Assembly (NCBI RefSeq): GCF_021191695.1
Contig: NZ_JAIWPT010000014.1
Span: 1 to 64,000, forward strand
DNA length: 64,000 nucleotides
Direction of reading: 5' to 3'
DNA from: Proluteimonas luteida
GTDB taxonomy: Bacteria; Pseudomonadota; Gammaproteobacteria; Xanthomonadales; Xanthomonadaceae
Shown: positions 34,876-45,700 of the stretch, piece after piece
Layout: the number at the start of each line of letters is the position of its first letter
How positions within the stretch are numbered: position 1 is the first letter of the stretch
Position numbers and translations under genes: made by a program
The notes under the pieces: generated by a model
What the model was told of the DNA's origin: nothing
What the model saw: only the letters and a program-made list of their open reading frames with translations
The model's database searches: none

Positions 34876-37800
34876 ATGGCCTTCCGTCGCCAGCACGTTT
34901 CCGACGACCTGAGCCCCGAAGCGCGCGAGGCGCGCATCGCCGAGCTGCGCGCACGCCGGCGCGCGCGCCTGCGCAAGCTGGCGGTGCGCAGCGCGCTCGG
35001 CATGGTCCTGCTCGCCGTCCTGGTGGTGGTGCTGGTGTGGTGGCTGCTGATGACCCTCGGCGGCCGCGACTTCCTGCTGGGGCAGGTCGCGATGCGCCTG
35101 CCCGCCGGCACCGAACTGACCTGGGGCAGCGCCGAAGGCCCGGCGTCGGGCCCGCTGACCATGTACGACGTGCGCTACGTGCAGCGCGGATGCCCGGACG
35201 TCGACGGCGAGCCGGTCGCCTATGGCGACTGCGACGAGCCGACGGTGCTGTCGTTCGCCGCGGAGCGGGTGACGATCGACCCGGCGATCCTGCCGCTGAT
35301 CGGCCGCCGCCTGCGCCTGGACGTGCTCGACATCGACAACGCGGTGCTGGCGCTGCCGCCGCCGGTGGACACGCCGTTCGAGCTGCCGCGCTGGCCCGAA
35401 TCGCTGCCGCGAATCGACCTGCCGCTGTCGCTGCAGGCCGACACCATCCGCATCGACGGCTTCCGCGTCGAGCGCATGGGCGAAGGCCTGATCGACATCC
35501 ACACCCTGCGCGGCGGCATCGACGCGCAGCAGGGCGAGCTGCAACTGGAGAACATCGTCGTCGACAGCGACCGCGGCCGCTTCACCGCGCATGGCGTCTA
35601 CGCGCCCGACGACGACTACCGCATGGACCTGACTGCCAGCGCGCTGATGCCGGCGCCCCTCGGCCGCACCCGGCCGCGGATCGGGCTGGTCGCGCGCGGC
35701 GACCTGTCGTCGCTGGACGTCGCCGTCGTCGGCCACGCGCCCGAGCCGCTGCGCGTGGTGGCGACGCTGCGCGGCCGCGACCGGCCCGGCTGGGCGCTGC
35801 GCGCGAACACCAGCGCGCTCGATCCCGGCCTGCTGGCCGGCAGCGGCGAGCCCGGCACGCCGCTCGCGTTCGACCTCACGGCCGACGGCGTCGGCGGCAG
35901 CGCGACGCTGCAGGGCCGCTTCGCGATGGGCGCGCCGGAGGACGGCGGCCTGTCGGCGGTGCTGCAGCCGTCCAGGATCCGCATCGAGGAACAGGTGCTC
36001 GAGGTCGAACCGCTGGTGCTCGACATCTTCGACGGCCGCGTCACCGCGCGCGGCAACGCCGATTTCAGTACGCCCGAGGACGTGCGCTTCCGCTTCGCGG
36101 TCAACGCGCGCGGCCTGCAGTTCGGCGCCGATCCCGACGCCGCCGAGCCGGCGCCGCCGATCAGCGCCGATGCCGACCTGGGCTTCGCCGGGCGCAGCGC
36201 GGCGTGGGCGGCGATCGGCAAGGCGACGATCGAGCGCGACACCCTGCAGGCCAGCGTCGATTTCGACGGCCGCGGCGACAGCGAACGCATGCGCCTGCAG
36301 ACCGCGCGCGTGACCATGCCCACCGGCACCCTCGACGCGACCGGCGAGGTCGCCTGGGCGCCGGCATTGCAGTGGGACGTCGACGCGGCGCTGGCCGGCT
36401 TCGATCCGGGCTATTTCGCCCGCGACTGGAAGGGCGCGGTCGACGGCACCCTGGCCAGCACCGGCAGCACCCGCGACGACGGCGGCCTGGAGATCACCGC
36501 CGAGGCCAGCGATCTCGGCGGCACCCTGCGCGGACGCCGGCTCGACGGCCGCGCGACGTTCGCGCTGCACGGCGCGGCCAGCGACGCGGGCGAGGCCGGC
36601 CGCAGCGATTTCGATGCCGAGGTCTCGCTGTCGCTCGGCGGCAGCCGGGTCGATGCGACCGCGACGGTCACCGACACCCTCGACATCGACGCCAGCCTGG
36701 CCCCGCTGCAGCTGGCCGACTTCCTGCCCGACGCCGGCGGCGTGCTGCGCGGCACGCTGCGCGTGACCGGCCCGCGCACCGCGCCCGACGTCGCCGCCGA
36801 CCTGACCGGCAGCGACCTGCGCTACGGCGACTACCAGGCCGCCAGCGCGCGGATCCAGGGCCGGCTGCCGTGGCGCAGCGACAGCGGAACGCTCGATGTC
36901 GTCGCGACCGGCGTCAACGCCGGCGTCGCGCTCGACGAGGTGCGGCTGGCCGCGCGCGGCGCGGTCGAGAAGCTGCAGCTCGATGCCAGCGCGCGTGGCG
37001 AGATCGGCAGCCTGCAGCTCGACGGCAGCGCCGAGCGCCGCAACGACAACTGGCAGGGCACGCTGTCGACCCTGCGGCTGGCGCCGGCGACCGGCGCCAG
37101 CTGGGCGCTGCAGGCGCCGGCGCAGTTCCGCCAGATCGGGACACGCTACACGCTGGGCGAGAGCTGCTTCACCTCCAGCGGCGGCGGCTCGCTGTGCGCC
37201 AGTGCCGACTGGCCGCAGCGCGGCGTCTCGATCGCCGGCAGCGGCCTGCCGCTGTCGCTGGCCACGCCCTACCTGCCGGAACAGGATGGCGGCCGTCCGT
37301 TCGCGCTGCGCGGCGAGATCGCGATCGAGGGCAGCGCGCGTCCGGTCGGCAACGGCTTCGCCGGCAGCGCGCGCATCAGCTCGGCGACCGGCGGCGTGCG
37401 CACCGCAGAACGCGCCCGCAACGAGATCCTCAGCTACGAGGACCTGGTATTCGATGCCGAGTTCGACGCGAGCCGCCTCAGTGCGACGCTGAGCACCACG
37501 CTCAACGAGGCCGGGCGCATCCGTGCCGAGGTCAGCAACGGCTGGGACGCGTACTCGCCGCTGGCGGGCACGCTGGTCGCCAATGTCGAGGACCTGACCT
37601 TCGTCGAGCTGTTCTCGCCGGACATCGTCGAACCGACCGGCCGCCTGACCGCCAACATCAGCCTGGGCGGCACCCGCGCACAGCCGACGATCGGCGGCCA
37701 GGCGCGGCTGAGCGATTTCGCGACCGAGCTGCCGTCGCTGGCGATCGCGCTCGAGGACGGCAACGTCGCGCTGGATGCCCTGCCCGACGGCACCGCGCGC

Positions 37801-38820
37801 ATCGCCGGCAGCCTGCGCTCGGGCGAAGGCACCCTCAACGTCGACGGCACGCTCGGCTGGCAGGGCGACGACACTCCGCTGGTGCTCAACCTGCGCGGCG
37901 AGAACGTGACGGTCTCCGACACCAGCGACCTGCACGTGATCGCCGACCCCGACATCACCGTGCGCTACGCCGCGCGGCAGCCGCTCAACGTGACCGGCAC
38001 CGTCGCCGTGCCCATCGCGCTGCTGGACCTGGAACGGCTCAGCGAGGGCGTGTCGGCCTCGCCGGACGTGGTCGTGCTCGATCCGGTCGACCCCGACGCC
38101 AGCGCCGCCTCGCCGCTGGAGCTGGACCTGACCCTGCGGATGGGCGATGCCGTCGCGCTGCGCGGCTTCGGCTTCGACGGCATGCTCGGCGGCAACCTGC
38201 GCGTGCGCGCGGTGCCCGGGCGCGAGATGACCGGCAGCGGCCGGCTCGAGGTCGCCGGCAAGTACAAGGCCTACGGCCAGGAACTGCGCGTGACCCGCGG
38301 CAACCTGACGTTCTCCAACGGCCCGGTGTCCGACCCGATCCTGGACATCCGCGCCGAACGCCGCATCGAGGCCGAGGACATCACCGCCGGCGTCGACGTC
38401 AGCGGACGCGCCTCGGCGCCGCAGGTCAACGTCTGGACCGACCCGGCCAGCGACAACTCGCAGGCGCTGTCGTACCTCGCGCTGGGGCGCTCGACCTCCA
38501 GCCTGACCAGCGCCGAGGGCCAGCAGATCGATGCCGCCGCGGCCGCGCTCAATGCCGGCGGCAGCCTGCTGGCCTCGCAGATCGGCAGCAGGATCGGCCT
38601 CGACGAGGCCGGCATCAGCGACTCGCGCGCGCTCGGCGGCAGCGTGCTCGGCGTCGGCAAGCAGATCTCGCCGCGGCTGTACGTCGGCTTCGGCGTGTCG
38701 CTGCTGGGCACCGGCCAGGTGCTGACGCTGAAGTACATGCTCTCGCGCGGCTTCGACGTCGAGATCGAATCGAGCACGCTGGAGAGCCGCGGCTCGGTGA
38801 ACTGGCGGCGCGAACGCTGA
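34876..38820 (+). CDS. tamB: translocation and assembly module protein TamB
   Basis: The 1314-residue protein has a cytosolic basic start, one membrane anchor (SALGMVLLAVLVVVLVWWLLM), then a very long repetitive beta-structure expected to form the groove that spans the periplasm. The C-terminal DUF490 block is clear: GRLEVAGKYKAYGQELRVTRG, LTFSNGPVSDPILDIRAER and SYLALGRSTSSLTSAEGQQ. Length is close to that of E. coli TamB. It is cotranscribed with tamA. Early residues contain two Cys in a loop (RGCPDVDGEPVAYGDCDEP). Confidence 0.93.
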   Translation: MAFRRQHVSDDLSPEAREARIAELRARRRARLRKLAVRSALGMVLLAVLVVVLVWWLLMTLGGRDFLLGQVAMRLPAGTELTWGSAEGPASGPLTMYDVRYVQRGCPDVDGEPVAYGDCDEPTVLSFAAERVTIDPAILPLIGRRLRLDVLDIDNAVLALPPPVDTPFELPRWPESLPRIDLPLSLQADTIRIDGFRVERMGEGLIDIHTLRGGIDAQQGELQLENIVVDSDRGRFTAHGVYAPDDDYRMDLTASALMPAPLGRTRPRIGLVARGDLSSLDVAVVGHAPEPLRVVATLRGRDRPGWALRANTSALDPGLLAGSGEPGTPLAFDLTADGVGGSATLQGRFAMGAPEDGGLSAVLQPSRIRIEEQVLEVEPLVLDIFDGRVTARGNADFSTPEDVRFRFAVNARGLQFGADPDAAEPAPPISADADLGFAGRSAAWAAIGKATIERDTLQASVDFDGRGDSERMRLQTARVTMPTGTLDATGEVAWAPALQWDVDAALAGFDPGYFARDWKGAVDGTLASTGSTRDDGGLEITAEASDLGGTLRGRRLDGRATFALHGAASDAGEAGRSDFDAEVSLSLGGSRVDATATVTDTLDIDASLAPLQLADFLPDAGGVLRGTLRVTGPRTAPDVAADLTGSDLRYGDYQAASARIQGRLPWRSDSGTLDVVATGVNAGVALDEVRLAARGAVEKLQLDASARGEIGSLQLDGSAERRNDNWQGTLSTLRLAPATGASWALQAPAQFRQIGTRYTLGESCFTSSGGGSLCASADWPQRGVSIAGSGLPLSLATPYLPEQDGGRPFALRGEIAIEGSARPVGNGFAGSARISSATGGVRTAERARNEILSYEDLVFDAEFDASRLSATLSTTLNEAGRIRAEVSNGWDAYSPLAGTLVANVEDLTFVELFSPDIVEPTGRLTANISLGGTRAQPTIGGQARLSDFATELPSLAIALEDGNVALDALPDGTARIAGSLRSGEGTLNVDGTLGWQGDDTPLVLNLRGENVTVSDTSDLHVIADPDITVRYAARQPLNVTGTVAVPIALLDLERLSEGVSASPDVVVLDPVDPDASAASPLELDLTLRMGDAVALRGFGFDGMLGGNLRVRAVPGREMTGSGRLEVAGKYKAYGQELRVTRGNLTFSNGPVSDPILDIRAERRIEAEDITAGVDVSGRASAPQVNVWTDPASDNSQALSYLALGRSTSSLTSAEGQQIDAAAAALNAGGSLLASQIGSRIGLDEAGISDSRALGGSVLGVGKQISPRLYVGFGVSLLGTGQVLTLKYMLSRGFDVEIESSTLESRGSVNWRRER

Positions 38821-38856
38821 GTCCGCGCCCGCCCCGCGCCCCGGCGCTCAGCGTTC
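38812..38856. terminator. inverted repeat overlapping both convergent stop codons
   Basis: GAACGCTGAG (38812-38821), which includes the tamB TGA, is exactly inverted as CTCAGCGTTC (38847-38856), which includes the stop of the converging peptidase gene. The 25-base loop is GC-rich. It would serve as a shared bidirectional terminator, although no T-run is present. Confidence 0.5.
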
Positions 38857-40818
38857 CGGCAGCGGCAGCGGGTCGTCGTCGAACACCGCCACATGCGGCA
38901 CGCCGTCGGCGCCGATCCAGCCGCGGTACATGCCCGGGGTATTGAAGGGGAACGCGACCCGGCCGTGCACGTCGATCGCGATCGCGCCGCCGTCGCCGCC
39001 CATGCCCGGGATCTCGCGGTTGATGACCGCATCGGCGGCGCTGGCGACGTCCTCGCCGCGCAGGCGCACGCGCGCGCAGATCGCGTGCGCGGCCGCGGTG
39101 CGGATGTAGAACTCGCCCCAGCCGGTACCCGACACCGCGCATGCGGCATCGGCCCAAGTGCCGGCGCCGATGATCGGCGAATCGCCGACGCGGCCGTAGC
39201 GCTTGTTGGTCATGCCGCCGGTCGAGGTCCCGGCCGCCAGCGTGCCGTCTGCGTCGAGCGCGACCGCGCCCACGGTGCCGAAGTACTGGCCCGGCTGCGC
39301 CGAGACCGCGTGCCCGGCGCGCGCCTGCCGCCCGGCCTCCTGCTCGGCGCGCAGCGCGCGCTGCAGCTGCTGCCAGCGCTTCTCGGTGCGGAAGTACCCC
39401 GGGTCCACGAGTTCGATGCCCTGTTCGGCGGCGAAGGCCTCGGCGCCGTCGCCGACCATCATCACGTGGCGCGAGTGCGCCATCACCGCGCGCGCCAGCA
39501 GCACCGGGTTGCGGACCCGGCGCACGCCGGCGACCGCGCCGGCACGGCCGTCGATGCCGGTCATCACCGAGGCGTCGAGTTCGTTGCGGCCGTCGTGGGT
39601 GAACACCGCCCCGCGCGCGGCGTTGAACATCGGCGCGTCCTCGAGCACGGTGATCGCCGCGGTCACCGCATCGAGCGCCGGCGCGCCGGCCTGCAGGCGC
39701 GCATGCCCGGCGCGCAGCGCCTCGCCCAGCGCGGCGCGGGCGTCGGCCAGTTCCGCGTCCGACAGGTCGCCGCGCTCGACCCCGGCGCCGCCGTGGATCG
39801 CCAGCACCACGCGCCGGTCGGCGGTGTCGCCCAGTTCCCGCAGCCGGCCCTTCTCGACCGCGTAGCTGTGCCTGGCCGCCGGGTTCTCGACCCGCCCGTC
39901 GGGCAGGTGCAGCACCGAGCCGGTGCCGACGATCGTCGTGTCCACGCGCGCCAGCTGCAGCGGTCGCCCGGCCTGCTGCGCTTCGCCGAAGCCGCCGCGC
40001 ACCACGGTGGCCCCACCGTCGGGATGGGTGGCGTGGATCCGCGCACTGCCGTCGGCCTCGACCGCCAGCGCCGCGTCCTCGTCGACGCCGAGGCCGAGCA
40101 GCGCGCGGCCGCCGGCCAGGGTCTCGGCCCTGGCGACGAAGGCCAGCAGCCGGCCGAGGCGCTCGCGCTCCTTGAAGTGGGTATCGGTGACCACTCCGCG
40201 CAACAGGTCGATGTGCAGGAAGTCGCGCTCGATGGTGTTGGCCGGGCCCAGCGGATCGGCCAGCGCCGCGCGGCTGCGCAGGCTGCCGCCGTCGCTGGCC
40301 CCGTAGAGGAACTCGCCGAGGATCGCCAGCCCGGCACTGGTACCGCCCAGCGGCTTGCCGGCGCGCACGTGCGCATCCAGCGCCGCAGCCAGCGGCGTGT
40401 CCTTCCAGAAACGCACGTAGTTGGACTGGTCGCCGCCGGCGATGAAGATGCCGTCGGCCTTGGCCAGGCTGGCCAGCACCGCGGGGTCGCTGGCGGCGGC
40501 GCGACCGGAGAACACGAAGGTCTCCACCGAGGCGACGCCACCGACGTCGTTGTAGAACTCCTCGCCGATCTCGCCGCCGAACGAGGCGCGCAGCACCACG
40601 ACGTGGCCGTTGCCGGCCTTGTCGAGGAACCAGCGCAGCGCGCCGGTGTTGCGGTCGCCGCCGCCCATCAGCAGCAGGCCCGGCGCCGGCGTGCCCGGCG
40701 TCGGCGCCTGCGGATCGCCGATCACGTGCCGCTGCACGTCGGCCGCCCGCGCCGGATCTCCCGGCACCGCGCCCAGCAGCAGCCACACCACCATCGCCAG
40801 CCACACCGTCGTCTTCAT
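38848..40818 (-). CDS. secreted cyanophycinase / isoaspartyl peptidase fusion
   Basis: The 656-residue protein has a signal peptide (MKTTVWLAMVVWLLLGAVPG). Residues about 35-310 are a peptidase S51 domain: LLLMGGGDRN, IFIAGGDQSNYVRFW and the nucleophile motif GGTSAGLAI. Residues about 330-656 are a plant-type asparaginase/isoaspartyl peptidase (family T2): VLAIHGGAG, then QYFGTVGAVALDADG, where self-cleavage before the Thr frees the catalytic N-terminus, then GTSTGGMTNKRYGRVGDSPIIG. In known pathways cyanophycinase cuts the polymer to beta-Asp-Arg and isoaspartyl dipeptidase finishes it to Asp and Arg. Both steps thus seem joined in one exported protein. No cyanophycin synthetase is in the window. 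Confidence 0.88.
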   Translation of the reverse strand: MKTTVWLAMVVWLLLGAVPGDPARAADVQRHVIGDPQAPTPGTPAPGLLLMGGGDRNTGALRWFLDKAGNGHVVVLRASFGGEIGEEFYNDVGGVASVETFVFSGRAAASDPAVLASLAKADGIFIAGGDQSNYVRFWKDTPLAAALDAHVRAGKPLGGTSAGLAILGEFLYGASDGGSLRSRAALADPLGPANTIERDFLHIDLLRGVVTDTHFKERERLGRLLAFVARAETLAGGRALLGLGVDEDAALAVEADGSARIHATHPDGGATVVRGGFGEAQQAGRPLQLARVDTTIVGTGSVLHLPDGRVENPAARHSYAVEKGRLRELGDTADRRVVLAIHGGAGVERGDLSDAELADARAALGEALRAGHARLQAGAPALDAVTAAITVLEDAPMFNAARGAVFTHDGRNELDASVMTGIDGRAGAVAGVRRVRNPVLLARAVMAHSRHVMMVGDGAEAFAAEQGIELVDPGYFRTEKRWQQLQRALRAEQEAGRQARAGHAVSAQPGQYFGTVGAVALDADGTLAAGTSTGGMTNKRYGRVGDSPIIGAGTWADAACAVSGTGWGEFYIRTAAAHAICARVRLRGEDVASAADAVINREIPGMGGDGGAIAIDVHGRVAFPFNTPGMYRGWIGADGVPHVAVFDDDPLPLPER

Positions 40819-40934
40819 CGCGCCGCTTCCCCGGATTGCCCGCAAGGGCGTCATGGTCACACGACGAGCGGCGGCGTGGTTTCCCTCCCGTCGAGCATCG
40901 CCGGCGCGGCGCCGGGTTCCGGTAAGGTGCAGGG

Positions 40935-41525
40935 ATGTCCGCCGCGCTCGATGCCTGGTTCACCCACGAGATCCTCGTGCACGAGGCGGCGCTGCTGCAT
41001 TACCTGGCGCGTCACTGGCCGCATCGCGACGAACTGCACGACCTGCGCCAGGAGGTCTATGCGCGCGTCTACCGCGCCGCCGGACAGGCGCTGCCGCAAC
41101 AGCCGCGCGCCTTCCTGTTCACCACCGCGCGCCACCTGCTGGCCGACCGCGCGCGCCGGCTGCGGGTCGTGTCGATCGAACCGATGGGTGATTTCGAGCA
41201 CTCGCACGTCCTCATAGATGACGTCTCGCCGGAACGCTGGTGCGGCGGGCGGCAGGCGCTGATGCGGCTTGCCGAAGCGCTGGACCGGTTGCCGGACCGC
41301 TGCCGCGAGGTGGTGTGGCTGCGCCGGGTCGAGGAACTGTCCCAGAAGGAGGTCGCGATGCGGCTTGGCATCAGCGAGAAGACGGTGGAGAAGCAGATCG
41401 CCAAGGGCATGCGGCTGATGGCGGCGCAACTGCTGGGCGGCGACGCCGCGGCGGACAGGGACAGCGCGCCCAGGGACATGGACATGGACATGGAGCCGGC
41501 CGATGGGACGCGACACACCGACTGA
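40935..41525 (+). CDS. FecI-like ECF sigma factor
   Basis: The 196-residue protein has sigma region 2 (LHDLRQEVYARVYRAAG, PRAFLFTTARHLLADRARR) and region 4 (ALDRLPDRCREVVWLRRVEELSQKEVAMRLGISEKTVEKQIAKGM). It lacks regions 1 and 3. It should direct transcription of the TonB receptor gene when released by the FecR-like protein whose gene overlaps its 3' end by 23 bases. The Asp/Met-rich tail lies after the helix-turn-helix. Confidence 0.9.
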   Translation: MSAALDAWFTHEILVHEAALLHYLARHWPHRDELHDLRQEVYARVYRAAGQALPQQPRAFLFTTARHLLADRARRLRVVSIEPMGDFEHSHVLIDDVSPERWCGGRQALMRLAEALDRLPDRCREVVWLRRVEELSQKEVAMRLGISEKTVEKQIAKGMRLMAAQLLGGDAAADRDSAPRDMDMDMEPADGTRHTD

Positions 41526-42594
41526 CCCGGCCATCGGCGCCGACGCGGTCGAACGCGCGGCGGCCGACTGGCTGGCACGGCGCGACGGCGGCGACTGGAA
41601 CGCCGACGACGACGCGGCGCTGGAGGCCTGGCTGGCGGCCGACGTCGCCCACCGGGTGGCGTTGCTGCGGCTGCAGGCGGCGTGGACCCAGGCCGGCCGC
41701 CTGCAGGCGCTGGGCGCGGGCTGGCGCGGGCCGCTGCCACCGCCGCGCGGCCACTGGGCATCACCATCGGCGGAGACGCCGGCGCCGCCCGCGGGTCCGG
41801 ACCTGCGCGATGTCCGCTTTGCCTCACGCGCCTCCGTGCGCGCCGCGTCGCGCCCGCGGCGTGCGCCGGTCCGCGCGGCAGCGGCGCTGGCCGGCATGCT
41901 GGCCATCGCCGCGGTCGGGTTCTGGCATTCGGGCATGCCGGTCGACAGCCGGCACTACGACAGCCGGCCCGGCAGCGTGCGCACGCTGGCGCTGGCGGAC
42001 GGCTCGCAGACCACGCTGGCCGGCGACAGCGACATCACCGTGCGGCTGTCGCGGCGTGCGCGCCGGATCGGGCTCGCGCGCGGCGAGGCGATCTTCGACG
42101 CGGCCAGGGATCCTTCGCGCCCGTTCGTCGTCGAGGCCAGCGCGCACCGGGTGGTCGCGGTCGGCACGCGGTTCTCGGTGCGCCGCGAGGACAGCGGCCT
42201 GCGGGTGGTGGTCACCGAGGGCACGGTGCGGCTGGAGCCGGCCGCCGGCATAGGCGGGCACCGGCCATCGGTGCTGCTGCCGGCCGGCAGCGTCGCCGTG
42301 GTCCGTCCCGACGACGTGCGCGTGCGCACGCTGCCGCTGACCGAGGCCGCGCAACTGCTCGACTGGCGCAACGGCCTGCTGGTGTTCCGCGACACGCCGC
42401 TGCGCGAGGCCGCGGCCGAGTTCAACCGGCACAACCCGCGCCAGATCCTGATCGCCGACCCCGAGGTCGGCGAACTGCGGATCGGCGGCACCTTCCGCTG
42501 GGCCAATGCCGACAGCTTCGTACGCCTGCTCGAACAGGGATTCCCGGTCCGCGCCGAGTACGCGGCGGACCGGATCGTGCTGCATTCGCCCTGA
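41503..42594 (+). CDS. FecR-like anti-sigma / signal transducer
   Basis: The 363-residue protein has the short cytosolic domain (AADWLARRDGGDWNADDDAALEAWL), one membrane helix (AAALAGMLAIAAVGFW near residue 130) and the periplasmic FecR domain (LADGSQTTLAGDSDITVRLSRRARRIGLARGEAIFDAA). The C-terminal part (WRNGLLVFRDTPLREAAAEFNRHN) is the usual receptor-contact region. It passes the signal from the receptor plug to the sigma factor. Confidence 0.9.
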   Translation: MGRDTPTDPAIGADAVERAAADWLARRDGGDWNADDDAALEAWLAADVAHRVALLRLQAAWTQAGRLQALGAGWRGPLPPPRGHWASPSAETPAPPAGPDLRDVRFASRASVRAASRPRRAPVRAAAALAGMLAIAAVGFWHSGMPVDSRHYDSRPGSVRTLALADGSQTTLAGDSDITVRLSRRARRIGLARGEAIFDAARDPSRPFVVEASAHRVVAVGTRFSVRREDSGLRVVVTEGTVRLEPAAGIGGHRPSVLLPAGSVAVVRPDDVRVRTLPLTEAAQLLDWRNGLLVFRDTPLREAAAEFNRHNPRQILIADPEVGELRIGGTFRWANADSFVRLLEQGFPVRAEYAADRIVLHSP

Positions 42595-42715
42595 GCGTCG
42601 GGTCCGGCATCGCCGCCGCCATCGAGAGGCACGTCAGGCGACGGAGGGATTTGCACGCGTCGTTCGTCTTGAATCTGTAACGGGCGTCGTCCGCACGCCC
42701 ACAGGGGAAGACCGC

Positions 42716-45700
42716 ATGAGACCGCTCCGCCCGCTGTGCACCGCGCTGTTGGCCGCTGCCTGTTCGCTCGCACTCCACGCCCAGGCGCAGGCGCCGCGCT
42801 CCCCGGCCGCTGCGTCGCCGCAGCCCGGCGCGCTGCAGGGCAATGCCCTGCAGATTCCGGCCGGCGACCTGGCCACGGCGCTGGACGCCTACGCGCGGCA
42901 GGCGGACGTGCAGCTGGTCTATCGCGCGGACCAGCTGCGCGGCGTGCGCACCGCCGGCGTGCAGGGCCGGCTGCCGCCGCGCGAGGCGCTGGCGCAACTG
43001 CTGCGCGGCACCGGATTCGACGCGCGCCACGACGGCGACAACGCCGTGGTCATCGTGCAGCGGCCGGTGCTGGCGCAGGCCGGTGCGACGACGCCGGTGG
43101 CACGGCCGGCGGCGGCGCCGCCGCCGGCCGCGGAACCCGCACCGGTCACCGAACTGCAGACCCTGCAGGTCACCGGCTCGCGCATCCCGCGCGCCCAGGT
43201 CGAAGGCCCGGCGCCGATCACCGTGATGACCGCGCAGGACATCGCCGCCGGCGGCTTCACCAGCGTGCCCGACGTGATGCAGTCGCTGACCCAGAACGGT
43301 GGCCAGACCCAGAGCGAGCAGTCGGCCGGCGGCTCGGATTTCTCGCCCGGCGCCCAGCAGGTGGACCTGCGCGCGCTCGGCCCCAACCACACCCTGGTGC
43401 TGGTCAACGGCCGCCGCATCGCCGACTTCCCGCTGCCGTTCGGCGGGCGCAGCAACTTCACCGACATCTCCAGCCTGCCGCTGGGCATGATCGAGCGCAT
43501 CGAGGTGCTGACCGGCAGCGCCTCGGCGATCTACGGCTCGGACGCGATCGCCGGCGTGGTCAACTTCATCCTCAAGCGCCAGGCCGACGGCACCACCGTC
43601 GACTACCGCTACGGCCAGACCGAACGCGGCGATGCGCAGTCGCACCGGCTCAACCTGTCCAGCGGCCTGTCGCGCGGCGCGTTCAACATCGTCGGCGGGC
43701 TCGAATACCGCCGCCAGGACCCGCTGTGGGGCTACGAGCGCGCGCAGCAGGACTCCACGTTCGATGCGCCGACCACCAACTCCCGGCTGCCCTCGCGCAC
43801 GTTCCTGGTCACCGACTGGTGGGACGACTACATCGACCCGGGCGCGGACACCTGCGCGGCGCTGGGCCATCTCAACGAAGGCAGCGTGCAGCACGCCTAC
43901 CGCAACCGCTACGGCTACTACTGCGGCAGCGACCGCTCGGTGGCCTACCGCTCGGTGATCAGCAGGCGCGACGGCCTCAACGCCTACGCGTCGATGCAGT
44001 ACCGCTTCGACGGCGGCAGCGAGTGGTTCGCCGACGTGCAGCTGGGCCGCCACGAGGTGTCGATGTTCCGCGGGCCGCGCAGCTGGTCGCTGATGACCGC
44101 CGACGGCAACGAGGAAGGCTATTTCTTCAACCAGGCGACCGACCAGATCGAGTACTGGCAACGCCAGTTCACCCGCGAGGAGATGGGCGGCCTCGGCACC
44201 GGCATGGTCGAGACGGTGCAGAAGACCTTCGGCGTCACCACCGGACTGACCGGTACCCTGCCCGGCGACTGGGACTACGAGCTGGCGCTGGGCCATTCGC
44301 AGTACAAGGCCGAGATCAGCTGGCCACAGATCGTCGCCGCGCGCGCCAATGCGCTGTTCCTCGGCGAGCAGCTGCCGGGCGAGCACGTCTTCCGCGGCGT
44401 CGCCTACCCGATCTTCGACGCCCCGCACGCGCGCCTGTACACGCCGCTGACCCGCGCCGAATACGACAGCATCTTCGCCCGCACCACCTACCACCCGCAG
44501 TCCGAGAGCCAGACCCTGGCCCTGACCCTGACCCAGGGCGAGCTGTTCACCCTGCCCGGCGGCGCGGCCGGCTTCGCCGCGACCGCCGAGCTCGGCCACC
44601 AGTCCTACGACCTGCGCCCGGACCCGCTGGCGACGGAGTACTACTACTACAGCTGGAAGGACTCCGACGGCAAAGGCAGCCGCAACCGCTGGGCACTGGC
44701 CGGCGAACTGCGGATGCCGCTGCACGAGACGCTGAACCTCAGTGCCGCCGGCCGCTACGACCAGTACCGCTTCGCCGGCCGCGACCCGGGCCGCTTCACC
44801 TGGAGCACCGGCGTGGAATGGCGGCCGCTCGACAGCCTGCTGGTGCGCGGCTCCTACGGCACCGCGTTCCGCGCGCCGGACCTGCACTACGTGTTCGCCG
44901 GTCCCGGCAACGACGAGACCAGCGTCGACGACTACTACCGCTGCGCGACCGAGGAACCGGGCGAGTCCATCGACGACTGCAGCTACAGCCGCGAGGGCAT
45001 CATCCGCAGCCGCGCCGGCAACCGCGAGCTGAACCCGGAGACCAGCGATTCATGGACCGCCGGCACGGTGTGGTCGCCGGTCCCGTGGTTCGACGTCGCG
45101 GTCGACTACTTCAGCATCGACATGCGCGACCAGGTGCAGGACCTGCGCGTGGACGAGGTGATGCGCTGGGAACGCGACTGCCGCCTCGGCACCGCCGATC
45201 CCGCATCCGAGACCTGCATCGACATGGTCGGCCGGGTCACCCGCCTGGCCGACGGCAGCCTGTACGGCGTGCACGTCGACCCGATCAACATCGCCCGCGA
45301 ACGCACCAACGGCATCGACGCCAGCGCCAACCTGCGCTGGGAGACCGGCATCGGCACCTTCCGCCTCGCCGCCGGCCACACCTGGGTGCGCACCCACGAG
45401 ATCCAGCCCTACGCCGACGTCGCGACCGAGGATGCGTTCGCGATCAACAGCGGCCACGACATCCCGCGCACCAAGTCCAGCCTGCGCGTGTCGTGGGAGA
45501 ACGCCGACTGGTCGGCCTCGATCCAGGGCCGGCGCCTGGGGCGGCTGCCCAACGACGATTCCTACTACGAGATCTGGTCGCCCGACGACGGCACCGACCC
45601 CTGGCTGCCGGCCACCTACCGCTACAACGCCAACGTCCAGTACCGCTTCAACGACCACGCCAGGCTGTCGCTGTCGGTGGTCAACCTGTTCGACAAGATG

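Noticed and set aside
31584..37935. Long minus-strand frames antisense to glyS, tamA and tamB
   Set aside because: Composition is Arg/Gln/Val low-complexity without conserved motifs; the plus-strand frames carry complete recognisable proteins.
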